A DNA stretch of 15,450 nt from Pseudomonadota bacterium (GCA_018816605.1 JAHIVS010000252.1:1-15450), one strand, 5' to 3'; counted from the stretch's first letter, positions 1 through 6,784 are shown. The notes: generated by a model from the letters alone, not told the origin. Numbers and translations are program-made.

Positions 1-1019
1 ACCTCAAAGAAGAAACCCTGACGATCATTCGGATGCTGACAGCGTTTCAGCGGGCCCTGGTGGCCATGGCCAGGAAACACATGGATGTGGTTATGCCCGG
101 GTACACCCATATGCAGCGGGCCCAGCCCGTCCTGTTCGCCCACCATCTCATGGCCTATTACGAAATGATGGGCCGGGATATCCAGCGGTTCCAGGATTCC
201 CTTAAACGGGTGGACGTGATGCCCCTGGGTGCGGCCGCCCTTGCCGGAACCACCTATCCTGTGAACCGGGAGTATACCCGTCAGGTCCTTGGGTTTGGAA
301 GGGTGTCGGAAAACAGTATTGATTCTGTTTCAGACCGGGATTTTGTCATGGAGTTCATCGCCCACGCCGGCATCTGTATGATTCATCTTTCAAGGCTTTC
401 CGAAGAGCTGATTCTCTGGTCGTCTTCTGAATTTGCCTTTATCACCATCTCCGACGCCTTTACCACAGGATCCAGTATCATGCCCCAGAAGAAGAATCCC
501 GATGTGGCAGAACTAGTCCGGGGTAAAACAGGGCGGGTGGTGGGAAACCTTGTGGCCATTCTTACACTGATGAAATCCCTTCCCATGGCCTATAACAAGG
601 ACATGCAGGAGGACAAGGAGCCCCTTTTCGATACCGTTGACACCTTGAAAATCTGTACCGAGGTCTATACCCGGATGCTGCCCAATATTATGGTTCACGG
701 GGACAGGATGAAGGCTGCCTGTAAGCAGGGTTTTTTAAATGCCACTGATTTTGCCGATTACCTTGTGGGACGTGGCATGGCCTTCAGGCAGGCCCATTCG
801 GTTGCCGGAAAAGCGGTTGCCGTGGCCTTAAGCCGGGGAAAGGAGTTGGATGATCTAAGTCTGGAAGAATTGCGCTCGTTTAGCGACTTGATCGACCAGG
901 ACATCTATCATTTTATCTGCCTTGATCAAATGATTGCCCGTCGCATATCCTATGGCGGCACCGGCTTTGACAATGTGGAAAAGGCCGTGCAAAGAGCTGA
1001 AAAGGAGCTGAATCCGTGA
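1..1019 (+). CDS. argH: Argininosuccinate lyase, 5'-truncated by window edge
   Basis: Argininosuccinate lyase catalyses the last step of arginine synthesis, splitting argininosuccinate into arginine and fumarate in the cytoplasm. The reading frame is already open at base 3, and about 338 residues are visible. The family is usually about 460 residues, so roughly the first 120-130 lie outside the window. Visible signatures are GYTHMQRAQP, which carries the conserved active-site His region, and the fumarase/lyase superfamily signature GSSIMPQKKNPD, whose flexible loop contains the catalytic Ser. The C-terminal helical domain runs to a TGA stop that overlaps the GTG start of the next gene (GTGA at 1016-1019), pointing to translational coupling. 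No frameshift is seen. The first ATG (33) is internal, not the true start. Confidence 0.97.
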   Translation, partial: LKEETLTIIRMLTAFQRALVAMARKHMDVVMPGYTHMQRAQPVLFAHHLMAYYEMMGRDIQRFQDSLKRVDVMPLGAAALAGTTYPVNREYTRQVLGFGRVSENSIDSVSDRDFVMEFIAHAGICMIHLSRLSEELILWSSSEFAFITISDAFTTGSSIMPQKKNPDVAELVRGKTGRVVGNLVAILTLMKSLPMAYNKDMQEDKEPLFDTVDTLKICTEVYTRMLPNIMVHGDRMKAACKQGFLNATDFADYLVGRGMAFRQAHSVAGKAVAVALSRGKELDDLSLEELRSFSDLIDQDIYHFICLDQMIARRISYGGTGFDNVEKAVQRAEKELNP

Positions 1020-1447
1020 AAAGGATGAAACAATTCTTATCCATCGGACTTGTCTGTCTTGCGGGCGTGTTTCTGGTGACGGCCTGCGGCAAAAAAGGGC
1101 CTCCCGTGCCCCTTGTTAAAGACGGAAATATCCTGGCAGCCCCGGAAGATCTGACATCTTCTCTGCTAGGAACTCAGGTGACACTGGCATGGACCCATGC
1201 CAGTGATCCGGTCGCCGCAAAACTTAAACCCGAAGCCTTTGAGGTCTTTATGGCCACCAAAACAAAAGACAGCTGCGAAGGCTGTCCCTTTGTTTTCAAC
1301 TCAATGGGAATGGTGGCCCTTCCCGCCATGTCCTATCAACACACCCTGGAACCGGGATTACATTATTATTTCAGAATCCAGGCCCTTGGAAAAAATGGGG
1401 TCAGAAGTGGGTATTCCAAAACCCTGTATCTAGATTTTGAACAATGA
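1016..1447 (+). CDS. LptM-like lipoprotein with fibronectin type III-like domain
   Basis: This is a 143-residue predicted lipoprotein. The N-terminus has basic residues, a hydrophobic stretch and a lipobox V-T-A-C with the lipidated Cys at residue 24. The Cys is followed by GKKGPPVP, the motif of LptM/YifL-type small lipoproteins, which in E. coli assist assembly of the LptD LPS translocon. Residues about 40-143 look like one beta-sandwich, fibronectin III-like (TLAWTHA near its start, YYFRIQALGKNG near its end). Typical LptM is much shorter, so the C-terminal domain is an extension. Gly after the Cys suggests no inner-membrane retention. The GTG start was chosen because AAGGAG at 1002-1007 lies 8 bases upstream; the ATG at 1025 has poor spacing. 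It overlaps argH and folK by 4 bases each. The lipoprotein call is firm; an LPS-assembly role is inference. Confidence 0.85.
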   Translation: MKRMKQFLSIGLVCLAGVFLVTACGKKGPPVPLVKDGNILAAPEDLTSSLLGTQVTLAWTHASDPVAAKLKPEAFEVFMATKTKDSCEGCPFVFNSMGMVALPAMSYQHTLEPGLHYYFRIQALGKNGVRSGYSKTLYLDFEQ

Positions 1448-1950
1448 TGGATACCCTTTCCACAGCCTATTTGAGCATTGGATCCAACAAAGGGGACAAA
1501 GCCGGGAATCTGAACCAGGCCATTGATTGCCTGAACCGGCACAGCCTGATCCAGGTTGCCGGGGTCTCTTCTTTTTATCGAACACAGCCCCAGAATTTTG
1601 AAGATCAGGACTGGTTTGTAAATGCAGCCGTAAAAATACAAACCCCGGTCGAACCGGAAGGATTGCTGGGTATTTTAAAACAAATTGAAAGATCTATTGA
1701 TCCTGAGGGAAAAGCCTTTCGGTTTGGGCCCAGGAAAATTGATCTGGATATTGTTTTATTTGAAAACAGGGTTTTGAAAACAGATCTTCTTGAAATTCCC
1801 CATCCCAGGATGCAGGAAAGATGTTTTGTGCTTAGACCCATGTGTGATATAGGTGCAGATACACTTCATCCGGTGTTGCATAAAACACCACGGCAATTGC
1901 TGATGGAAATTGAAACACAAGAGAGCCAGAAGGTCATCCTTCTGGACTAG
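1444..1950 (+). CDS. folK: 2-amino-4-hydroxy-6-hydroxymethyldihydropteridine diphosphokinase
   Basis: FolK (HPPK) transfers pyrophosphate from ATP to 6-hydroxymethyl-7,8-dihydropterin in folate biosynthesis. The 168-residue length fits the family. Visible signatures are AYLSIGSNKGD at the N-terminus, SSFYRTQP, WFVNAAV, and the HPPK signature RFGPRKIDLDIVLF near residue 95-110, which holds the Asp pair that binds magnesium. A later IPHPRMQERCFVLRPM segment is also typical. The ATG start overlaps the stop of the lipoprotein gene (ATGA). The stop TAG contributes to the ribosome binding site of the next gene. Nothing unusual is seen in the coding sequence. Its position in a housekeeping operon with argH and pgsA suggests constitutive expression. 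Confidence 0.96.
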   Translation: MMDTLSTAYLSIGSNKGDKAGNLNQAIDCLNRHSLIQVAGVSSFYRTQPQNFEDQDWFVNAAVKIQTPVEPEGLLGILKQIERSIDPEGKAFRFGPRKIDLDIVLFENRVLKTDLLEIPHPRMQERCFVLRPMCDIGADTLHPVLHKTPRQLLMEIETQESQKVILLD

Positions 1951-1954
1951 GAGG
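1949..1954 (+). promoter_or_regulatory. Ribosome binding site of the transaldolase gene, overlapping the folK stop
   Basis: AGGAGG, a full match to the Shine-Dalgarno core, lies 5 bases before the ATG at 1960. Its first two bases belong to the folK TAG stop codon, so a terminating ribosome would sit directly on the next start region. Confidence 0.85.
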
Positions 1955-1959
1955 CCTAA

Positions 1960-2607
1960 ATGAAATTTTTTATTGATACAGCCAACATTGATCAGATCAA
2001 AGATGCCAGTGACATGGGCATGGTGGATGGGGTTACCACCAACCCGACCTTGATTGCCAGGGAAAAAGGGGAGTTCAAGGATATCATCGCCCAGATCTGT
2101 GAAATTGTGGACGGGCCTGTGAGCGCCGAAGTCATCCGTCTTGAATACGACGGCATGGTAGCCGAAGCCAGGGAGCTTGCCCAGATAGCCGATAATATCA
2201 CCGTTAAAATTCCCATGACAATTGAAGGCTTGAAAGCTGTAAAAACCCTGACAGACGAAGGGATTAAGACCAATGTGACCCTTGTTTTTTCCGCGTTGCA
2301 GGCTTTGATGGCGGCCAAGGCAGGGGCAACCTATGTGTCTCCTTTTGTGGGACGCCTGGATGACCTGTCCCAGGACGGCATGGACCTGGTTGAAGAAATT
2401 GTCCAGATTTATACCAATTATGATTTTGATACCCAGATCATCGTGGCCAGCGTCAGAAATCCCTTGCATGTGTTGAATGCCGCATTGATCGGGGCGGATA
2501 TTGCCACCATCCCCCATGGGGTGCTCAAGAAGCTTGCTGCCCATCATATGACCGATAAGGGTATTGCTGCATTTATGGCCGACTGGAATAAAAAGAATGG
2601 ACAATGA
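1960..2607 (+). CDS. tal: Small transaldolase of the fructose-6-phosphate aldolase/TalC family
   Basis: This is a 215-residue class I aldolase of the Fsa/TalC/MipB family, a single TIM barrel that works in the non-oxidative pentose phosphate pathway. The Schiff-base Lys is K83 in the strand ITVKIPMT, matching Lys85 of E. coli FsaA. Other family segments are [10 protein letters not shown] at the start, GVTTNPTL, and SVRNPLHV near residue 165. Two residues that separate the activities read as transaldolase: Glu57 (SAEV), where FsaA has Gln59, and Phe129 (SPFVGR), where FsaA has Tyr131. I therefore favour sedoheptulose-7-phosphate:glyceraldehyde-3-phosphate transfer over free dihydroxyacetone aldol cleavage, although databases may label it fsa. 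The start is fixed by AGGAGG upstream. The stop overlaps the pgsA start by 4 bases. Confidence 0.94.
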   Translation: MKFFIDTANIDQIKDASDMGMVDGVTTNPTLIAREKGEFKDIIAQICEIVDGPVSAEVIRLEYDGMVAEARELAQIADNITVKIPMTIEGLKAVKTLTDEGIKTNVTLVFSALQALMAAKAGATYVSPFVGRLDDLSQDGMDLVEEIVQIYTNYDFDTQIIVASVRNPLHVLNAALIGADIATIPHGVLKKLAAHHMTDKGIAAFMADWNKKNGQ

Positions 2608-3173
2608 CTAAAACCGGGTCCCAAAAAATCAAACAAATAATCCTGACCCCCAATTTTATGACGGTGTCCAGAATTGTCACCGTGCCTGTTATCGTGCTGC
2701 TTTTGATGCATGAATCCCGGATATGCACCTTTGTGGCTGCCGCGCTATTTGCCCTGGCATCCATCACCGACTATTTTGACGGATATCTGGCCAGAACCCG
2801 GGGGCTTGAAACACGGCTGGGCAAAATTATCGACCCCCTTGCCGATAAACTTTTGGTATCTTCCACATTGGTGATGCTGGTGTCCTTAGGGTTTATGCCG
2901 GGTTGGATTGCCTGTGTGATCATCGGCAGGGAATTGGCGGTAACCGGGTTGCGGTGTGTGCTCATTGAAAATGGACAGGATGTGGCAGCCTCATGGCTTG
3001 GCAAGTATAAGGTCGGCTTTCAGATAGCCGCCATTATTCCCTTGACCCTGCACTATTCCTACCTGGGAATTAACTTCAATGCCATGGGGGTTTTTTTTCT
3101 CTATGGGGCGCTCATTTTCACAGTCTGGTCCGGATTTGATTATTTTATAAAGGCAAAAAAATTCCTGTTTTGA
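2604..3173 (+). CDS. pgsA: CDP-diacylglycerol-glycerol-3-phosphate 3-phosphatidyltransferase
   Basis: PgsA makes phosphatidylglycerol phosphate from CDP-diacylglycerol and glycerol-3-phosphate, the committed step toward phosphatidylglycerol and cardiolipin, in the inner membrane. The 189-residue protein contains an exact CDP-alcohol phosphotransferase motif, D-x2-D-G-x2-A-R-x8-G-x3-D-x3-D, starting at DYFDGYLAR near residue 56 and ending at DPLADK. Several hydrophobic segments flank it, as expected for a six-helix membrane enzyme. The N-terminal [11 protein letters not shown] segment is typical of PgsA rather than phosphatidylserine synthase or cardiolipin synthase. The ATG overlaps the transaldolase stop (ATGA). 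No terminator is visible before the tRNA promoter, so some read-through into the tRNAs is possible. Confidence 0.95.
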   Translation: MTKTGSQKIKQIILTPNFMTVSRIVTVPVIVLLLMHESRICTFVAAALFALASITDYFDGYLARTRGLETRLGKIIDPLADKLLVSSTLVMLVSLGFMPGWIACVIIGRELAVTGLRCVLIENGQDVAASWLGKYKVGFQIAAIIPLTLHYSYLGINFNAMGVFFLYGALIFTVWSGFDYFIKAKKFLF

Positions 3174-3184
3174 TTTATTTTTTA

Positions 3185-3213
3185 TTGACAAAATAGCCTC
3201 ACCCCTATATAAA
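3185..3213 (+). promoter_or_regulatory. Sigma70-type promoter of the tRNA pair
   Basis: TTGACA at 3185-3190 and TATAAA at 3208-3213 are separated by exactly 17 bases. This is a perfect -35 and a 5/6 -10 for the housekeeping sigma factor. Transcription would start near 3220, about 11 bases before the mature tRNA-Gly 5' end. Confidence 0.85.
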
Positions 3214-3230
3214 TCACTTTTGTTTGTTGA

Positions 3231-3305
3231 GCGGGAATAACTCAGTGTTAGAGTGCGACCTTGCCAAGGTCGAAGTCGCGGGTTCAACTCCCGTTTCCCG
3301 CTCCA
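3231..3305 (+). tRNA. tRNA-Gly (anticodon GCC)
   Basis: A complete cloverleaf can be folded by eye. The acceptor GCGGGAA pairs with TTCCCGC (3295-3301). The anticodon stem CGACC/GGTCG encloses loop TTGCCAA, with anticodon GCC at 3263-3265. The T arm holds the conserved GGTTCAA. The discriminator is T3302, and CCA is encoded at 3303-3305. It is read from the promoter just upstream and is 7 bases from the following tRNA, so both are probably processed from one transcript. Confidence 0.97.
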
Positions 3306-3312
3306 ACCATCA

Positions 3313-3387
3313 GGCGGCTTGGCCAAGTGGTAAGGCATCGGCCTGCAAAGCCGACATTCTCCAGTTCAAATCTGGAAGCCGCCTCCA
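3313..3387 (+). tRNA. tRNA-Cys (anticodon GCA)
   Basis: The acceptor GGCGGCT pairs perfectly with AGCCGCC (3377-3383). The anticodon stem TCGGC/GCCGA encloses loop CTGCAAA, with anticodon GCA at 3345-3347. The discriminator is T3384; U73 is the known identity base for cysteinyl-tRNA synthetase. CCA is encoded at 3385-3387. It is cotranscribed with tRNA-Gly, and an intrinsic terminator follows 12 bases later. Confidence 0.97.
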
Positions 3388-3398
3388 CAAATAAATTC

Positions 3399-3434
3399 AG
3401 GGGTTTCGGGAGTTTTTCCTGGACCCCTTTTTTT
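3399..3434 (+). terminator. Intrinsic terminator of the tRNA operon
   Basis: AGGGGT (3399-3404) pairs with ACCCCT (3423-3428). Inner pairing of CGGGA with TCCTG extends the stem, and a run of T follows to 3434. The position directly after the CCA of tRNA-Cys fits termination of the tRNA transcript. Confidence 0.8.
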
Positions 3435-3435
3435 A

Positions 3436-3837
3436 TGGCTCAAATGATCATTTCCAGCCCTATTTCCAAGGATGATTTTTAGGTTTTTTCAATCATTGTT
3501 ATGGATAGAGGAAAGACCGGTTCACGAAACACAAAAATGGCATGCTGTAACGCATCCCCTTTTCTGTCAAAAAATGGCGGTTGGCGTTTCAGGTTATCCA
3601 CCCACACACTCTCTGTTTCGCAAAAGGGCAAGAACAAGCCCTTTTGCAGGTTTTTTTGCCTGTCTGATTTCATCGGTCGGATCCCCTTGATCTTTCCCCA
3701 GGAGTCGTGATTACAATATTACGCTTTTAAATGAACAACTTAAATAGTTGAATTTGGCAAATATTTAGTTGACAAGTTCAAGTGTTTGGGATATTGCACG
3801 ACTTGTTTCGTCTTGTTCTTCAAGACTTATTTTAAAA
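3436..3837. other. Gene-poor stretch between tRNA operon and transporter remnant
   Basis: About 400 bases with no coding region I can support. Short open frames exist on both strands (about 60-75 codons), but none has a convincing ribosome binding site or a recognisable protein. The stretch contains a very strong hairpin plus T-run on the + strand at 3620-3657, which needs a transcript to terminate, yet no gene is visible before it. From about 3700 the DNA becomes AT-rich and stays so to about 5450. A TTGACA at 3769-3774 could be a -35 element for the downstream transporter remnant, but no good -10 follows. Confidence 0.6.
3620..3657 (+). terminator. Strong orphan intrinsic terminator
   Basis: A perfect 10-base inverted repeat, GCAAAAGGGC (3620-3629) and GCCCTTTTGC (3638-3647), encloses an 8-base loop. 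AGG and seven T follow (3651-3657). The T-run lies only on the + side, so it acts on rightward transcripts. The tRNA operon already has its own terminator about 200 bases earlier, so this one either backs it up or ends a separate unannotated RNA. Confidence 0.8.
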
Positions 3838-4479
3838 ATGGAGAATCCATTGGCAAGTAATGAAATGCCCATTGGCCCATCTTTGTTTACCGCTTTCTTG
3901 TGTATCCTTTTCGGTGCGAATGCTGTAGCCATTAAAATAAGTCTGTCTGGGCTTGGTGCCTTTACCACAGCCGGACTAAGATTTGGTATTGCAGGTGTTA
4001 CGATTCTCTTATGGGCAATTTTTAAAAAACAGTCTTTAAAGGCAAACAAAAAACAGATATTCCAACTGTTAATACTTTCTCAGCTTTTTGTCATACAATC
4101 GTCCTTCTTTTATATCGGGTTGACCCAGACAGCGGCCTCCCAAGCAGTTATTATTAATTTAATGCCCTTTGTTGTTCTGATTTTTGCCATTATTTTATTC
4201 CAGGAGAGCGCATTACTTTTAAAAAAGGGGTGGGTGTCAGTCTTGGGTTTCTTGGTGTCTTGTTCCTTTTTTTTGACAGCCACCAGGTGTCAAGCAATTT
4301 AAGGACAGGGGATATGATGATTATTTTAGCAGCGTTTTTTTTTGGGGTGCAATGCAGTCTATGCGAAAAGAATAAATTCAGGTTTTATCGCCACCCAGAT
4401 AACCTGGCATCCCATGGTTCTGGGTGTCCCATTTTTCATTTTATATGGATATGTTTGGGATTCACAAATGAATAGTTAA
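3838..4479 (+). pseudogene. Decayed EamA/DMT-family transporter gene
   Basis: The first part reads as an EamA (drug/metabolite transporter superfamily) membrane protein starting at ATG 3838: hydrophobic helices, CILFGANAVAIKISLS, TTAGLRFGIAG, and QTAASQAVIINLMPF with a following ILFQES helix end. Around 4221-4227 the homology moves from frame 1 to frame 0 (GVSLGFLGVLFLFF, then GDMMIILAAFFFGVQ). At about 4353 it returns to frame 1 (AVYAKRI, then TWHPMVLGVPFFILYG) and stops at TAA 4477-4479. The pattern fits loss of one A in a poly-A run and gain of one T at 4353. About 214 codons remain against the roughly 290-300 residues usual for the family, so the last helices are gone. The DNA is AT-rich like the next gene, suggesting shared foreign origin. 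Export substrate is unknown. Nonfunctional is the likeliest reading. Confidence 0.85.
4221..4227 (+). other. A AAA AAG slippery heptamer at the first frame break
   Basis: In the register of the upstream frame the bases read TT-A AAA AAG, the same heptamer used for -1 frameshifting in E. coli dnaX. Slipping back one base would put ribosomes exactly into the frame where transporter homology resumes (K-K-G-V-G-V-S-L). It may be coincidence at a poly-A mutation hotspot, since a second disruption at 4353 still breaks the gene. Confidence 0.4.
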
Positions 4480-4508
4480 CCAATGCAAATAGATTTATGA
4501 GGATAAAA

Positions 4509-5450
4509 ATGAATCAAAATTTTATACAAAAAATTCGCTCTTTCAATCGATTCTACACACGGACAATCGGATTGATTACCAAAAAATTTCTTGACAGTGA
4601 TTATTCTTTAGTCCAGGCAAGAATTTTATTCGAGCTTAATAAAACGCCGGGTATATGCGCAAAAGACCTTGTGAATCGAACAGGGCTTGATTCCACGTAT
4701 CTAAGCAAAATTATAAAAAAATTTGAAAAAGACTGTTTGTTAACGAAAAAAAGTTCCAGCAAAGATTCAAGAAAACAGAAACTTTCTTTAACACAAGAGG
4801 GTCAAAACGTTTATTCCTCTTTGCAAAAGATATCCAACAAACAAATTAGCTTCTTAATCCAGAATTTATCAAAGGAACAGAAAAGGATCCTTGTAAATTC
4901 TATGGAAACCATTGAAAAAATTTTGACCTGCATGGATAAAAAGTCCAATTTTTATTCTATCCGGTCACATAGGCCTGGTGATATTGGATTTGTGCTTCAT
5001 CGTCATGGTGTCCTGTATGCCCAAGAATACGGATTCAATGTTGAATTTGATGGATATGTTGCAAAAGGTTTGGCTAAGTTTGTTGAGAATTATAATCCTG
5101 CAAAAGACCATATGTGGATAGCCGAAATAAGCGGCACTATAATTGGTTCCGTTGCAATCGTTCAGTGGGAGGAGGAGATTGCACAATTGCGCTGGTTGGT
5201 TGTGGAGCCGACAGAGCGAGGAAATGGCGTTGGTAAAAAACTCCTTAACGAAGCAGTTCTTTTCGCAAAACAAAATGGATATAAAAAAATTATTTTATGG
5301 ACAATTGATTTTCTCAATGCAGCAAGAAAGCTGTATTCAAATGCTGGTTTTGAATTAATTGAAATAAAAGAGAGCAAAGTATGGGGCAAGGCGATAGTTG
5401 AAGAAAGATGGGAACTTTTAGTATCGTCCTATGAAGCAAGCTGCTTTTAA
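4509..5450 (+). CDS. MarR-family regulator fused to GNAT acetyltransferase
   Basis: A 313-residue fusion. Residues 1-145 are a MarR-type winged helix: helix-turn-helix around ICAKDLVNRTGLDSTYLSKII (49-69), wing SSSKDSRKQKLSLTQEG (82-98), then dimerisation helices. Residues 150-310 are a GNAT domain with acetyl-CoA pyrophosphate loop RGNGVG (237-242), preceded by strand LRWLVVEP and followed by ARKLYSNAGF, the usual C-terminal motif. This architecture is known in many bacteria. The GNAT part may acetylate a small molecule or protein, and the MarR part may sense its substrate. ATG 4509 is preferred because TGAGGA lies 5 bases upstream; ATG 4497 is also in frame. It is intact although its neighbour, the transporter gene, is broken. 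Its codons are strongly A/T-biased relative to the surrounding genes. Target and substrate are unknown. Confidence 0.9.
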   Translation: MNQNFIQKIRSFNRFYTRTIGLITKKFLDSDYSLVQARILFELNKTPGICAKDLVNRTGLDSTYLSKIIKKFEKDCLLTKKSSSKDSRKQKLSLTQEGQNVYSSLQKISNKQISFLIQNLSKEQKRILVNSMETIEKILTCMDKKSNFYSIRSHRPGDIGFVLHRHGVLYAQEYGFNVEFDGYVAKGLAKFVENYNPAKDHMWIAEISGTIIGSVAIVQWEEEIAQLRWLVVEPTERGNGVGKKLLNEAVLFAKQNGYKKIILWTIDFLNAARKLYSNAGFELIEIKESKVWGKAIVEERWELLVSSYEASCF

Positions 5451-5514
5451 CCTATGGGGGGTCAGTCGGAGACGAAAGCTTATTGTCTACTGGGTGTTTC
5501 CTGATGACCCAAAA

Positions 5515-6702
5515 CTATTTCTGCTGGAAAATCATCAATGTAAAGTCATCCCTGAGTTGATTTTGTGTCGCTTTCAAGCTCAATTCATAAAGGGTTTGAA
5601 TCAATTGTCGGGAAGAGGCCTGGTTAAAATGGCGGATGTGCTCAACAATGCCCTGGAACCCATCTGACGGATTCTGGCCGTAAAACACGGCATCGGTAAA
5701 TAAAATCAATCGATCGTCTGTTTGGAGCAAAAATTTGTTTTCAGTATATTCTGTTGCCGTGTTGTCCAGAATGCCGATGGGAATTCCTTTGGTAGGCGTT
5801 AACACATGGACATGACCGGCCCTTAAAACCAGGGCCGGATGATGGCCGGCATTGGTGTAAGTGATGGTGTTGGTTTTTGTGTCATAAATCCCATAAAATA
5901 CGGTTACAAATTTTCCCTGGTGCATGAATTGCAAGCTTGCCTTGTTAACGGCTTCCATCACGTTCTGAGAGGAATGAATCCTTGAAGAAGCGGTCATGAA
6001 CAGATTCAGGATCATCATGGAAATAAGGCAGGCGCCCGTACCATGACCTGCAACATCACCGATGAGAATTCCGTAACAATTCTCATCCACCGGGAATACC
6101 GCATAAAGATCCCCGCCCAGGATATTGGAAAATTCACATTTCATTGTCAAAGGAAGGGTTTGAATGGGATGGGTGTGGGATGAAAAAATCCGGTCCTGGA
6201 CAGATTTTGCATCGGCCAGATCCCATTGGAGCTGACGGTTTACCGTTTCAAATCGTTTTGCCTTTTGGGAGGTTTTGGAAAGCTTGTCTGCCAGTATATT
6301 TGAAAACCATTGATAAAATGCCGAATGCAGTTCGTGCTCTTTGTCGCCATGGATATCCCGAAGGGTCATGGACGGTATCCGGATCAGGTCTGTATCTTTG
6401 TCTGCCGTACTCGTGGCATTGGATGGGGTGTCTGTAATCACGCTCATTTCTCCGAAAACATCACCGGCACGGCGCAGGGTGTAGATATGTTCTTTATCTA
6501 TGGAAACACATACAGACCCTTTTAAAAGAATATACACCGCATGATTTTTTTCATTCTGGTGAAGAAAGGTTTTACCTTTTTCCAATTTCTGGAAGTGCGA
6601 TATCTGGGCCAGTTTGTATATTTTGGGATCCGCAATGTTTTTTAAATAACGGGATTTTTTCAAAAGACGGAAAATAAAATCCTTATTGTTAGTGGGTTCC
6701 AT
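5515..6702 (-). CDS. Cyclic nucleotide-binding-fold protein with SpoIIE/PP2C-type phosphatase domain
   Basis: A 395-residue predicted cytosolic signalling protein. Residues about 15-120 form a CRP-like cNMP-binding fold (YILLKGSVCVS, then GDVFGEMSVITDTPSNAT). Residues 135-172 are a probable coiled-coil linker. Residues 185-393 are a PPM phosphatase of the SpoIIE/RsbU kind: GGDLYAV (metal Asp198), GDVAGHG (Asp216), YTNAGHHPAL, LILFTDAV (Asp337) and RDDFTLMIF (Asp386). Such proteins usually dephosphorylate anti-sigma-factor antagonists. Two points are odd. The phosphate-binding cassette lacks the Arg expected before its Ala-Thr (PSNAT, not PRAAT), so cAMP may not be the ligand. Phosphatase motif TDG-V-T-E is replaced by TDA-V-F-Y. 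The start ATG 6702 follows AAAGGGAG on the minus strand. No anti-sigma or antagonist gene is adjacent. It is divergent from the universal stress gene. Confidence 0.9.
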   Translation of the reverse strand: MEPTNNKDFIFRLLKKSRYLKNIADPKIYKLAQISHFQKLEKGKTFLHQNEKNHAVYILLKGSVCVSIDKEHIYTLRRAGDVFGEMSVITDTPSNATSTADKDTDLIRIPSMTLRDIHGDKEHELHSAFYQWFSNILADKLSKTSQKAKRFETVNRQLQWDLADAKSVQDRIFSSHTHPIQTLPLTMKCEFSNILGGDLYAVFPVDENCYGILIGDVAGHGTGACLISMMILNLFMTASSRIHSSQNVMEAVNKASLQFMHQGKFVTVFYGIYDTKTNTITYTNAGHHPALVLRAGHVHVLTPTKGIPIGILDNTATEYTENKFLLQTDDRLILFTDAVFYGQNPSDGFQGIVEHIRHFNQASSRQLIQTLYELSLKATQNQLRDDFTLMIFQQK

Positions 6703-6784
6703 CGGCTCCCTTTATAAAGCTTTTATGGAGAGGTTTTTGTTATTTTTTCAACAGGTGTTTCTAAGGGGTTATATCATTTTTTTC

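Noticed and set aside
1756..2604. Long antisense open frame (about 280 codons) opposite folK and the transaldolase gene
   Set aside because: Both genes on the + strand are unmistakable; the antisense frame is His/Gly-rich shadow sequence with no domain.
3505..3660. AGAGGAAAGACCGG near 3507-3520 resembles the GAGGAAAGTCCGG core of RNase P RNA
   Set aside because: The following sequence is under 160 bases to the terminator, lacks other RNase P core elements and the usual 3' partner of P4, and the match has a mismatch in the core. Treated as chance.
3261..3710. Short open frames over the tRNA genes and the following gap on both strands
   Set aside because: They cross tRNAs, terminators or low-information sequence, have no ribosome binding site and no recognisable protein.
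5451..5514. TGGGT/ACCCA stem after the MarR-GNAT gene as terminator
   Set aside because: Only five pairs, an 11-base loop and no T-run in either direction.
3388..5520. Direct repeat of the tRNA-Cys 3' end marking an integrated element
   Set aside because: I found no second copy of the 3' end of the tRNA by eye and no integrase, so an attachment site cannot be claimed.
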